Source: Planctomycetota bacterium (GTDB taxonomy: Bacteria; Planctomycetota; UBA1135). Taken from it: a stretch of DNA of 64,000 bases. Made by a program: the position numbers and the translations under genes. Numbering within the stretch: the first letter of the stretch is position 1; every line of letters starts with the position of its first letter. The notes under the pieces are model-generated. The model did no database searches. It saw only the letters and a list, made by a program, of their open reading frames with translations, and had not been told where the DNA came from. The stretch spans positions 292,128 to 356,127 of the forward strand of contig JABHIE010000031.1 in NCBI GenBank assembly GCA_018671175.1, read 5' to 3'. Below are positions 26,910-35,367 of this stretch, in pieces.

Positions 26910-28664
26910 CTAAATGCCTGTAGATGTGCGAAGGTCTTCGAGAGTCCATTGGACATTTTTGCGCCCGCGGAAAGCATTGATTTCGGCGCGGAAGACAACA
27001 TCAACTTGATCACCGGCTTGCAGACCACCCCAACTTGCCGCTCGATTCCAGGCTACGCAACGCACGGTGTTGCCATCGCGCTCTAGCTCAAAGGAAAGGT
27101 GCGTTTCGTCTGCACCCATGACGCGGGGGCCGCGCAAAAGCTTGAGGCCGCTTGCCATGAAGAGAGGCGGTTGAAAACCACGCCCCCAAGGCTCAAGCGA
27201 AGTAATCTCAGCAATTTGAGCAACATCAATCTCGAATGGCGCGACTTCGCAATCAATCACCAACTCAGGAAGCGGGGGCTTTGGCTGAAGAGCAGCGGCC
27301 TCATGGATGCACTTTTCGAGAGCCTCAGCATGAATGGGGTCAAAATGAAACCCTGATGCCTGCTTATGCCCACCCCAGCCTTTGAGAAGCCCAGCATCGT
27401 CGGCCGCCTGGAAAAGTGGGTAGAGGTTGTAGCCGTCGGGTGCGCGGGAAGAGCCGCGAGCAAGCCCAGGCTCTGTTTCAGCCCACGCGAAAACGGGTAG
27501 GCCGCTGTGATCAACAATGCGTGAAGCCACCGGACCAAGAATGCCGAATTGCACATCTGCACTACCGATGACAAGAGCGGCGGCGCCATTTTCTCGTTGG
27601 TTTTCACTGTCGGCTTCGAGTTGGCGGGCTTGGCGGTTTTGCAGATTCTTGCGCTCGTCATTCAGAGCCTGCGCGGTTGCGGCTAGTTGGCGGGCTTCCG
27701 TCAAATCGGTGCAAGCCAACAAATCAGCCGTGACTTGGGCTCGACCTAAACGGCCTGGTGCATTCAAGGCGGGCGCAAATCGAAACCCAATATCTCTAGC
27801 CGTGGGCGGGTCAGGCATTTTGCACATTTCAGCCAATGCCTTGACGCCGGGCAAAGTGCAAGAAGAGAGGTGCGCCAAACCCTTGCGGATGAGCCCGCGG
27901 TTGGGGCCGACCAATTTCATGGCGTCGCCAATCGTCGCAACAGCTGCGAGAGTGAGCGTGTCCATGAGAAGCCGCCGCTGGTTTTCGGGCAATTGCCCAT
28001 CAGAACCATGGAGGTCACGCAAGAAACCCCAAGTCAGCAACCATGCGACTCCGGCACCGCAATAACCATGGAATGCGCCGCTCTCAGCATCGGCCAGAAG
28101 CGGATTCATGAGCGCGGCGCAATTGGCCTCTTGGTCGCCTGGCGGGTGGTGGTCGACGATGACGACTTCGAAGCCTTCCTCAGCCAGCTTGTCGAGCCAC
28201 TCATAGGCCGTTGTGCCATTGTCAACAGCAATAATCAGCCCAGCGCCACAAGCTCGTGCAGCCTCAAGGCTGCGCGGCCCAAAGGAATAGCCGTCTCGCT
28301 CGCGGTCAGGGACATAAGTCGTCGAGGCGATGCCCACCGATTGAAAAAGGTGATGAAGAATGGCCGAACCACAAAGCCCGTCGCAATCATAGTCGCCATG
28401 GATGAGCACATGAGTGCCCTGTTTCAGCGCGCGCATCAATGCTGCACTCGCATCAGCGAAGCCTGGAATGCTCGTGGGGTCAGCAATATGACGCAAGCTT
28501 GGTTGCGCCGCGTCGGTGGCTTGCTGGACATCCGTTAAACCGCGATTCGAGAGAATTTGAGCCGTGAGCGGCCGCAATTTAAGCGCGCTTGAGAGCCGAT
28601 CGCGCTCGGCGGGAGTCTGGGGGAGGAGTTTCCAGCGAAAGGCGGGGGATAGAGCCAATGTCAC
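26910..28664 (-). CDS. recJ: Single-stranded-DNA-specific exonuclease RecJ
   Basis: 584 aa from the preferred GTG at 28664 (VTLALSPAFRWKL); an ATG at 28700 would add 12 residues. RecJ degrades single strands 5' to 3' in RecF repair, mismatch repair and fork processing. DHH phosphoesterase motifs: HVLIHGDYDCDGLCGSAIL, IIAVDNGT, VVIVDHHPPGD; DHHA1 signature GWGGHKQASGFHF; C-terminal OB-fold (GRKNVQWTLEDLR). It heads a four-gene repair/envelope unit on this strand. It diverges from the MFS transporter with about 70 bases between starts. That gap shows no clear promoter that I can support. Confidence 0.95.
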   Translation of the reverse strand: MTLALSPAFRWKLLPQTPAERDRLSSALKLRPLTAQILSNRGLTDVQQATDAAQPSLRHIADPTSIPGFADASAALMRALKQGTHVLIHGDYDCDGLCGSAILHHLFQSVGIASTTYVPDRERDGYSFGPRSLEAARACGAGLIIAVDNGTTAYEWLDKLAEEGFEVVIVDHHPPGDQEANCAALMNPLLADAESGAFHGYCGAGVAWLLTWGFLRDLHGSDGQLPENQRRLLMDTLTLAAVATIGDAMKLVGPNRGLIRKGLAHLSSCTLPGVKALAEMCKMPDPPTARDIGFRFAPALNAPGRLGRAQVTADLLACTDLTEARQLAATAQALNDERKNLQNRQARQLEADSENQRENGAAALVIGSADVQFGILGPVASRIVDHSGLPVFAWAETEPGLARGSSRAPDGYNLYPLFQAADDAGLLKGWGGHKQASGFHFDPIHAEALEKCIHEAAALQPKPPLPELVIDCEVAPFEIDVAQIAEITSLEPWGRGFQPPLFMASGLKLLRGPRVMGADETHLSFELERDGNTVRCVAWNRAASWGGLQAGDQVDVVFRAEINAFRGRKNVQWTLEDLRTSTGI

Positions 28665-28735
28665 AGCCTTTATTCTAGGGCAACTGAACACAGGATTCAT
28701 TTGCTTTTAAGGCCTCTCGCCTGTGAAATAGGCGG

Positions 28736-30811
28736 ATGCTGAGCAAGTTCCTCTCTAAGTTTTTAGTCTTGCGTGGTGCCCCACGCGAACTCTGGATCAT
28801 TTACTTCACCAAAGTATTTGAAATCGTCGCCTACGGTCTGATGTCAGGCGCGATGGTTTTATGGCTCAGCTCCGACCTCGGTTACTCCGACACTGCCGCT
28901 GGCGACCACATTGCAATTTGGTCGACAATCTTGACGCTAATTACGGTGGCTGTCGGTTCTCTCGCCGACGCAATTGGTTTGCGCAAAGCCTTCCTCGCAG
29001 GCTTTTTGATTTGCCTCGGCTCACGAGCGTTTATGACTTTTGTGACCGACCCCTGGATCGTCGTGATCTTGGGTATGTATCCGCTCGCGATTGGTCTCGC
29101 CATGATGGTTCCCGTTATGACGGCCGCACTCAAGCGGTATTCCAGCACGGCGCAACGCTCGATGGCCTTCTCGATGTTTTATGTCTTGATGAATGTCGGC
29201 TTTGCGGTCGCCGGTTGGCTCTTTGATTTCGTCCGCGATGTCATGGGCGAATATGGCACGCTGCATCTCATCCCTGGCGCGACGGGTGCTTTGGGCGATT
29301 ACAGCACGCTATCGACCTATCAGACGCTGTTTTTGATTTCGGTGGTCTTCACCATTCCGGGTTGGTTGGTTACGCATTTTTACATGCGCCCTGGCATTGA
29401 GATGACCGATGAGGGCATCAAAAAGTTGCCCCCGCGCGAAGACCCATTCCCCGACCACAAAGGTATCGGCAAAGTGTTTTTGTCAATGGGCGATGTGCTC
29501 AAAAAGACCGGCAAGATTTTTGCGGAAGTCTGGCGCGAGCCTTCATTTTATAAATTCTTGGGCTTTTTGTTTTTGGTGGTTGGCACGCGATTGGTGTTTT
29601 ATCACATGCACTACACCTTCCCGAAATACGGCATTCGCGAGCTTGGGCCTGGCGCACCAATCGGTAATTTGTGGTCGGTCCTCAACCCACTTGAGATCGT
29701 TTTCTTAGTTCCCATCTTGGGCGTACTGACCCAAAAAGTAACCTCCTACACCATGGTGCTCTGGGGGACGGCTATCGGCGCGGCTTCGACTTTCATCCTT
29801 GCCATGGATCCGGCCAGCTTTGAGTGGTTGCGCGAAACTTGGTTCGGCTCAGGTATTGCGGCTTGGCTTGACTTGTCTGGCGCCTGGAACCCGCTCTATC
29901 TGAGCATTACGATTTTTGTGATTTGTTTTTCGGTTGGCGAGGCTTTCTGGTCTCCACGGCTTTATGAGTACACGGCGGCGATTGCTCCAAAGGGGCGCGA
30001 GGCCTCCTATATGTCTTTGTCGCTTTTGCCTTACTTCTTAGCCAAGTTGGGTGTGGGCATGATGTCGGGCCGGATGCTGCAAAGTTACTGCCCGTCTGAT
30101 GCGAGCTTGGCCAAAACAGATTTGATTGAAAAGGGCATCCTTACAGCTGAGTCTGCTGACAAGATGACCGATTCGCAAATTGTTAGCACGATGGCAGATC
30201 GCTTCTTGAACGAGGTGCGCACAGGTGAAAATATCGATGTCGAATTCGCACGAGATTACTTAGTCGGGCGTTTCGGCGTGACTGAATCCCATGCGGCGAG
30301 TTTAGATCTAGACGCTGTCCTATCGACCATTGAGCTAGAGGCTTCCCGTGGCGCTGATGTCGCGCATTTGCATGGCTTGCTTGACGCGCGTTTCCTCGAA
30401 GAAAACGCAAAGCTCACCGAGGGCGCTGCTGGCTTTGACAACACCATCGAAGAGGGCCTTCGCAATCTTGATGGGGCACTTGCTGAGCCATCCGAGGTCT
30501 TAACTCAATTCGGTCGTGATTACCTGAATGAGCATCATTACATGGCATCCGATGCTGTGGCGGCACTTGATGTTGATGAAGTTTTGCCGACCTTGATCGA
30601 CAAGTTGCGCGAGGTTGGGTCTTCTGCTGATACGCTCAGCACAGATTTGCACTATCACATCTGGGAATACCTCCAAGAAAACGCAACCCGCAATTCCGAG
30701 CAGTTGTGGTTCTGGATTGCTGTGATGGCCGCTGTTACGCCGATTGGCTTGATCTTCCTCATGAAATGGATCCGCGTTCCCGAAGAGGGGCGTGGTGCTG
30801 ATGCGGCATAG
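28736..30811 (+). CDS. MFS transporter with a duplicated soluble insert before the last helix
   Basis: 691 aa, far longer than the usual ~400-500. The N-terminal two thirds are a typical MFS/POT-like set of helices (LWIIYFTKVFEIVAYGLMSG; VGSLADAIGLRKAFLAGF with the loop 2-3 motif; AIGLAMMVPVMTAALKRYSS). Near residue 450 the membrane part stops and about 200 acidic residues intervene, followed by a final helix (QLWFWIAVMAAVTPIGLIFLM). The insert holds two related units: FARDYLVGRFG...LDLDAVLSTI from Phe504 and FGRDYLNEHHY...LDVDEVLPTL from Phe592. Substrate unknown; oligopeptide-type POT transporters are the nearest pattern. Its stop is three bases before selA. Confidence 0.72.
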   Translation: MLSKFLSKFLVLRGAPRELWIIYFTKVFEIVAYGLMSGAMVLWLSSDLGYSDTAAGDHIAIWSTILTLITVAVGSLADAIGLRKAFLAGFLICLGSRAFMTFVTDPWIVVILGMYPLAIGLAMMVPVMTAALKRYSSTAQRSMAFSMFYVLMNVGFAVAGWLFDFVRDVMGEYGTLHLIPGATGALGDYSTLSTYQTLFLISVVFTIPGWLVTHFYMRPGIEMTDEGIKKLPPREDPFPDHKGIGKVFLSMGDVLKKTGKIFAEVWREPSFYKFLGFLFLVVGTRLVFYHMHYTFPKYGIRELGPGAPIGNLWSVLNPLEIVFLVPILGVLTQKVTSYTMVLWGTAIGAASTFILAMDPASFEWLRETWFGSGIAAWLDLSGAWNPLYLSITIFVICFSVGEAFWSPRLYEYTAAIAPKGREASYMSLSLLPYFLAKLGVGMMSGRMLQSYCPSDASLAKTDLIEKGILTAESADKMTDSQIVSTMADRFLNEVRTGENIDVEFARDYLVGRFGVTESHAASLDLDAVLSTIELEASRGADVAHLHGLLDARFLEENAKLTEGAAGFDNTIEEGLRNLDGALAEPSEVLTQFGRDYLNEHHYMASDAVAALDVDEVLPTLIDKLREVGSSADTLSTDLHYHIWEYLQENATRNSEQLWFWIAVMAAVTPIGLIFLMKWIRVPEEGRGADAA

Positions 30812-30814
30812 TTG

Positions 30815-32233
30815 ATGAGTTCATCCATGCGCATCCCCCCAATGAATGATCTTCTTCAAGAGGGGGCTGCGCGTGATTTTGATGTCTATGGCCGTGAAGC
30901 CTTGCATCGCGCGATTGATGCAGCACTCGTTGGCATCCGCGCTACTTTGGCGAGTGCTTCTCCGCGTGCGATAGATGAGCTTTTCTGGGAAGAGGTGGGT
31001 TCGCGATTAGCCGTTTTACCCGTGATGCGCGTGCGTAAAGCCATCAATGCAACGGGTACTGTTTTGCACACCAATCTTGGCCGTGCGCCTTGGCCACGAG
31101 AGGCCTACGAAGCCGTCGAAGATGCCATTGGCGCTGCCGTCCTTGAGATTGACCCTGAATCGGGTCAGCGTGGCAAACGCGAAGCTCCCGTTTCGGCTTT
31201 GCTCGCTGAGTTGACTGGCGCTGAAGCCGGTCTCGCTGTAAACAATAATGCCGCCGCATTGCTTTTGGCTGTTTCTGCATTGGCGCGCGGTCGCAAAGTT
31301 GTCGTTTCGCGCAGTGAGTTGGTCGCCATCGGTGGTTCCTATCGCATGCCTGAGGTTATTGATGCCGCTGGCGCTGAGATGATTGAAGTCGGAACCACCA
31401 ACAAGGTCGAGCTCGATGATTTTCGAGTAGCTCTGCGCGACCCTGGTGTTGCTGCTGTTTTACGGATACACCGTTCCAACTTTGAGATTAAAGGTTTCAC
31501 GGGTGAACCCGAAACTAGCGATCTTGCGGCTCTTTGCAAAGAGCATGGCGTCCCGCTTGTTTATGACTTGGGCTCTGGCGTTTTGCATGGCGCCGAGATG
31601 CCTTGCGTGGCTGATGAGCCTTCGGTTTTGGCGGCTCTGCTTGATGGTTGTGAGGTCGTGACTTTCTCAGGCGATAAGATTTTGGGAGGCCCTCAAGCTG
31701 GCCTGATTGTTGGTGTTGCACCTCTGGTTGAGCGATTGCGACGAGACATGTTGACCCGCTGCTTACGGCTCGACAAAACCATGTTGGCCGCGCTTGAGGC
31801 GACTTTGCGTGTGCATTTGCTGGGCCCTGATGCTGCGTTTGCGCGCATTCCCGCATTGCGTATGTTGAGTTTGACGCGCAAAGAATTACAGCTTCGTGCC
31901 GAGAGTTTTCAGCAAAAACTTTTAGCTGAGCGCACCGCTCTTGCTTCAGATGGTGCTCAAGTTCCAGGTGCCGCTGACGATTGCGCACTTCTTGCAGAGG
32001 TCGTGCTGACCGATGGCCGCGTAGGCTCAGGGGCTTCCCCGACGGCTGACTTGCCGGGTGCAGGTTTGGCGATTCAGTTGGCCGGGTCATCCGCCGATGA
32101 GCTGGCGCGTAGATTGCGTTTAAGCGAAACGGCCGTTTACGCAAGAATCCAAGATGACCGAGTCATCTTGGATTTGCGTACAGTGCAAGAGCACGAAGAG
32201 TCCGAGCTCTTTTCGGCCTTGCTCGCGCTTTAG
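30815..32233 (+). CDS. selA: L-seryl-tRNA(Sec) selenium transferase SelA
   Basis: 472 aa. A PLP enzyme that converts seryl-tRNA(Sec) to selenocysteinyl-tRNA(Sec) using selenophosphate. Seen: NATGTVLHTNLGRAPWPREA, VNNNAAALLLAVSAL, SRSELVAIGGSYRMPEV, EVGTTNKVELDDF, and the PLP lysine in FSGDKILGGPQAG (Lys288). The start is ATG 30815; a TTG just before it and ATG 30827 are alternatives. It is followed convergently by the peptidase gene, sharing the four bases TTAG. Its partners selD and tRNA-Sec lie 2-3 kb downstream on the same strand. selB is not in the window. Confidence 0.95.
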   Translation: MSSSMRIPPMNDLLQEGAARDFDVYGREALHRAIDAALVGIRATLASASPRAIDELFWEEVGSRLAVLPVMRVRKAINATGTVLHTNLGRAPWPREAYEAVEDAIGAAVLEIDPESGQRGKREAPVSALLAELTGAEAGLAVNNNAAALLLAVSALARGRKVVVSRSELVAIGGSYRMPEVIDAAGAEMIEVGTTNKVELDDFRVALRDPGVAAVLRIHRSNFEIKGFTGEPETSDLAALCKEHGVPLVYDLGSGVLHGAEMPCVADEPSVLAALLDGCEVVTFSGDKILGGPQAGLIVGVAPLVERLRRDMLTRCLRLDKTMLAALEATLRVHLLGPDAAFARIPALRMLSLTRKELQLRAESFQQKLLAERTALASDGAQVPGAADDCALLAEVVLTDGRVGSGASPTADLPGAGLAIQLAGSSADELARRLRLSETAVYARIQDDRVILDLRTVQEHEESELFSALLAL

Positions 32234-34089
32234 TGAACTACGCCTTTGATGGCCGCTGGATTAGAAGCGACATTGTTCGCACCGGGTACAAACACTACGG
32301 TTTGCAGGTAAATCGGCTGATCTAGCCCAATCCAGCCAGGGATGCGAATGCGGGCTTCCGCCTCACCAAGAGCATCTAGAGCACCAATTCCGTTTGGAAT
32401 GCTAGCGGAATAAGATGCACCATCGGTGTCGATGGAGAGATCCAGATCAAAAGGAGAACCCGCGTAACCGCCCGTATTAAAGAGCGAAGGCAGCAATTGA
32501 TAACTGTGCCCCGCATAATTTGGCGCGGAGATTGTTACGGCCGTGCCACGGTTTGCAGGCAAAGATGAGTCGTCTACATTGAGCACAACAGGAGTGATCG
32601 CAGCAAGGTCAAGGAAACCACGCTTGTGTTGAGCCCAAGCCAAATATGGCAACCAAGTGCCCGCGTAAAGTTGCTCTTCGGCGCGGCGCATCCAGTAGCT
32701 GCCGTTGACCATGCCGCTATTGGGTGACTGCAAAGCGCAGCCCTCAATCGTCAAAGTCAAAGCAATATCGCGACCACAAGCAATGCGGACATCCCAAAGC
32801 ATGGCAGACCAAACCTCGCCCCATTTATGGACTTCGCCGCCTTTGTCTTCTGGGTATTTGCGATTGCCATCGGTACGGCGCAGGTAGTGATAAGTCTGGT
32901 TGCCGGTGTAAGAGACGGCATCCCATTCGCCGACGAGCGGGTCGTCGTAAAAGAGGGCTGCGTAGAAATCGCCGTAGCCTTCGCCCATGGCACCGTTTTC
33001 GCCGTTGGGCAGGTTGCCTTGCAAATCGTGGTGCAATGCATGGCCGTATTCGTGCACAATAATGTCGGCGTCTTCGGCGTCATCGACACCGCCGCGACCA
33101 TAAGTAATCGTGCGGCTACTTGGGCTGTACCAGGAGTTGTCTTGGCCTGAACCATTGACATCGACGCGTTGGGCTCGATTGTTGGCATTCATCATGCCGA
33201 GGCTTTGGATGTAGCGCTGGAATTCATCCATGTGGTAGTAAACCATCGTCTGCTCAAAACCGTCTTGCGAGCGGTTGTAGTTGAAGTCAAGTGTGCTGCT
33301 GCGCACACGGCCACTTGTTGGAGTGAGGTCAACAAATGGGCCAGCCAGATAGCCAGAGCCGTCAAGACCTTGCAGGACGACATCAAAGTACTCGGAACTA
33401 GGCACGGCATTGGCTGAGTCGTTGTTGTCAGTCAAAGTGTGATCATCAGCCGTCTGAACTGGATTCGGGATGAATACTTGCCCATGACCGTCGTACATGA
33501 TGCGGTGATCCACTAAGGGCAGAGTATTACCTGTGTTGGCGTCGACCAAGGCCTCGAAATCATAGTTGCCATTCAAATCGTGATATGGAATAGTGTAAAT
33601 CAACCGGCCCTTATGCCACTGAAGGGTTGCCGAGCCAGGGAAAAGTTCGCTTTCAACATCAGGCAACTCAAAAACCAAATCGAGAGTGGCGGCAATTGCG
33701 TCTTCTTCGGTGAGCTGAATGGTCGGTGCCGCAGTTGGTGCTGGGGTGCTTTCCATCTCAATCGCCGCACCGCCAGAATGCCAAAGCACGACCTTTGCGT
33801 AAGCGCCGCGAATGGGGATGCCGGATGCCGTCCGTTGGAAGAGGAAGCGTTGGGCGGTGAGGGAGTGACCTTGATCGAGAAGCAGCGTTGCGCCACCACC
33901 AAGTTGTGCTTTGGCGATGGCAGCATCAACAATAGATTGCGCAGCATCTTGAGCCTCGCCAGCCGGCATGGCAAATGTTGGAATTTCGCGCAAAATCACA
34001 CCTGGAGTTTGTGGCGGCGCGAGTGCTGAGGTCTGGAGTAGGAGGAGGGGTAGGAGGAGGGTAATCATGGAATTATGTGTGGAGCTCAA
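32230..34089 (-). CDS. Secreted zinc metallopeptidase, M36 (fungalysin)-like
   Basis: 619 aa, with signal peptide; ATG 34068 (MITLLLPLLLLQTSALA) is an alternative start. A propeptide-like first third includes FTP/PepSY-type segments (EEDAIAATLDLVFEL). The catalytic domain carries DADIIVHEYGHALHHDLQG (His346, Glu347, His350) and, 20-odd residues on, GAMGEGYGDFYAALF supplying the third zinc ligand. The C-terminal ~150 residues form beta-rich domains without a recognised family. It lies alone between selA (TTAG overlap of stops) and selD (divergent, 57 bases). Probably an extracellular protease for nutrient use. Confidence 0.85.
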   Translation of the reverse strand: MSSTHNSMITLLLPLLLLQTSALAPPQTPGVILREIPTFAMPAGEAQDAAQSIVDAAIAKAQLGGGATLLLDQGHSLTAQRFLFQRTASGIPIRGAYAKVVLWHSGGAAIEMESTPAPTAAPTIQLTEEDAIAATLDLVFELPDVESELFPGSATLQWHKGRLIYTIPYHDLNGNYDFEALVDANTGNTLPLVDHRIMYDGHGQVFIPNPVQTADDHTLTDNNDSANAVPSSEYFDVVLQGLDGSGYLAGPFVDLTPTSGRVRSSTLDFNYNRSQDGFEQTMVYYHMDEFQRYIQSLGMMNANNRAQRVDVNGSGQDNSWYSPSSRTITYGRGGVDDAEDADIIVHEYGHALHHDLQGNLPNGENGAMGEGYGDFYAALFYDDPLVGEWDAVSYTGNQTYHYLRRTDGNRKYPEDKGGEVHKWGEVWSAMLWDVRIACGRDIALTLTIEGCALQSPNSGMVNGSYWMRRAEEQLYAGTWLPYLAWAQHKRGFLDLAAITPVVLNVDDSSLPANRGTAVTISAPNYAGHSYQLLPSLFNTGGYAGSPFDLDLSIDTDGASYSASIPNGIGALDALGEAEARIRIPGWIGLDQPIYLQTVVFVPGANNVASNPAAIKGVVH

Positions 34090-34133
34090 AAAGCACCACG
34101 AACTTAGACCCTTTAGGCTACCCCTAGGTTCCT

Positions 34134-34139
34134 TACAAT
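34134..34139 (+). promoter_or_regulatory. Putative -10 box of selD
   Basis: TACAAT, seven bases before ATG 34147. The transcription start would fall at or within a base or two of the ATG, suggesting a leaderless message. The -35 match about 16 bases upstream (TTTAGG) is weak. No SD motif exists before the ATG. A hypothesis, based on one hexamer. Confidence 0.35.
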
Positions 34140-34146
34140 ATCTGCA

Positions 34147-35184
34147 ATGTCACGAGAAAAACGACTCACAGCATACGCAGCTTGCAGCGGCTGAGCAGCG
34201 AAACTTCCATTGGGGCAGTTGTCCCGAGTTCTGAAAGAAATCGCACCGGCTACGCAGTCTGCCGACATCCTCGTTGGCCCTGAGGGGCTTGACGATGTGG
34301 GCGCCGTGCGTATGAGCAATGGCCGGATCGGTCTGTTTACCACCGACTTTTTCCCGCCCGTGCTTGACGACCCCTACGCTTACGGCGAGATCGCGGTGGC
34401 GAATTCGCTGTCTGATATTTGGGCCAGTGGTGGTGAGCCGACCGTTGTGCTTAACATCGCCGCCTTTCCACCCGATTGGGGCGAGGAAGACACCCTCCAG
34501 CCGCTTTTCCGTGGCGCTGTAGCTAAGGTTCGCGAAGCTGGCGCGCTCTGGGTGGGTGGCCACACCATGAAAGCCGCTGAACCGATGTTTGGCTTTGCGG
34601 TTTACGGTGAGTGCAACGAAGACGAGTTGGTGCTCAATAGCGGCGCTAAACCAGGTGATTTGCTCTACCTGACCAAGTCGCTCGGTGCGGGTTCGATTAC
34701 AACGGGCGTGGTGCGTGGCGTGGGCGAAACGGCTCACATTGAGGCCGCAATGGCCGGCATGGCGCAGCTCAACAATCTCGCAGGTCGCGCCATGCGCACG
34801 GCCAAGGTTAAGGCCGGCACCGACATCACGGGTTTTGGCGTTTTGGGCCATGCGGGCAACATTGCAAGAGCAAGTGGTGTGCGTATGGAATTACGCGCCG
34901 TCGCTCTGCCTCTATACGCTGGTGCGGCTGATCTGGCGGCAAAGGGCGTGATCTCAGGTGCTAGCGCCAAGAGTCGAGTTACGCTTGCTGATTTGGTTGA
35001 GTTGGCGCCGGGCATCCCAGATTGGTTGGTCGATATTTGCTTTGATGCCGAGACCTCAGGCGGCATTCTGGCTTGCGTCGCCGAAGACCAAGCTGCTGCT
35101 TATGAAGCGGCTTTCCCCGTCGATCAGCGGCCCGCTTTGGTGGGGCAAGTGACCGAGGGTGATGCGGCCGTGGTCTTGTCGTAA
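34147..35184 (+). CDS. selD: Selenophosphate synthetase SelD, itself a selenoprotein (UGA = Sec16)
   Basis: 345 aa if the in-frame TGA at 34192-34194 is read as selenocysteine. From ATG 34147 the frame reads MSREKRLTAYAACSG, then UGA, then AAKLPLGQLSRVLKEI, continuing without another stop to TAA. Sec16 lines up with E. coli Cys17 and Lys19 with its Lys20, the conserved active-site pair. Many SelD proteins have Sec there. The remainder shows GAVRMSNGRIGLFTTDFFPP, SDIWASGGEPTVVLNIAAF, GGHTMKAAEPMFGFAVYG, KSLGAGSITTG, TDITGFGVLGHAGNIA and FDAETSGG. Standard gene finding would start it at 34210 and lose the catalytic N-terminus. The locus also encodes selA and tRNA-Sec. Expression is potentially autoregulatory, since Sec is needed to make the enzyme that supplies selenophosphate. 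Confidence 0.93.
34210..34227 (+). promoter_or_regulatory. Candidate bacterial SECIS hairpin inside selD
   Basis: Fifteen bases after the UGA a stem TTGGG/CCCGA (one U.G pair) closes an eight-base loop GCAGTTGT beginning with G. Bacterial SECIS elements are short hairpins within the coding region just after the UGA, with a G early in the loop, recognised by SelB. Position and loop fit. The stem is short and the fold was done by eye. Confidence 0.45.
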
Positions 35185-35235
35185 TTCAAAAACAGCGACT
35201 TTTCTCTTAAGGTCAGGCCGCTGGCAGCGCATCTT

Positions 35236-35241
35236 TAGAAT
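35236..35241 (+). promoter_or_regulatory. Putative -10 box of the tRNA-Sec gene
   Basis: TAGAAT, eleven bases before the first base of tRNA-Sec, within the 68-base gap after selD. No convincing -35 was seen at 16-18 bases upstream, so read-through from selD is also possible. Confidence 0.35.
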
Positions 35242-35252
35242 GGGCGCACCAC

Positions 35253-35349
35253 GGGAGTGGATCCGGGCTGGTGTCCGGTGCGGCCTTCAAAGCCGTTGGG
35301 GTGGCGTTCGGCGTCGCCCGGTGGGTTCGATTCCCATGCACTCCCGCCA
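35253..35349 (+). tRNA. selC: tRNA-Sec, anticodon UCA, with encoded CCA
   Basis: 97 bases. Acceptor GGGAGTGG / GCACTCCC then discriminator G and encoded CCA; seven acceptor pairs form and the eighth position is G-G, where an 8-bp acceptor is typical. D-arm CCGGGC-TGGT-GTCCGG: six pairs with a four-base loop, diagnostic of tRNA-Sec. Anticodon arm GCGGC-CTTCAAA-GCCGT with TCA. Long variable arm GGGTGGCG-TTCGG-CGTCGCCC of eight pairs. T-arm GTGGG-TTCGATT-CCCAT. It is the adaptor charged by SerRS and converted by SelA (30815-32233). It lies between selD and gshA. Confidence 0.96.
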
Positions 35350-35367
35350 TCTTGTCGGCTTTTGATT

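Noticed and set aside
26902-26949. Longer start of the YqaA-like gene
   Set aside because: It overlaps recJ's 3' end, while ATG 26901 begins the family-like N-terminus.
34210-35184. selD starting at the first sense ATG-like codon after the UGA
   Set aside because: It would lack the catalytic residue and Lys19; the upstream codons match SelD N-termini across an in-frame UGA.
35257-35367. Upstream extension of gshA through the tRNA-Sec gene
   Set aside because: The bases form a complete tRNA; the translated residues show no family similarity.
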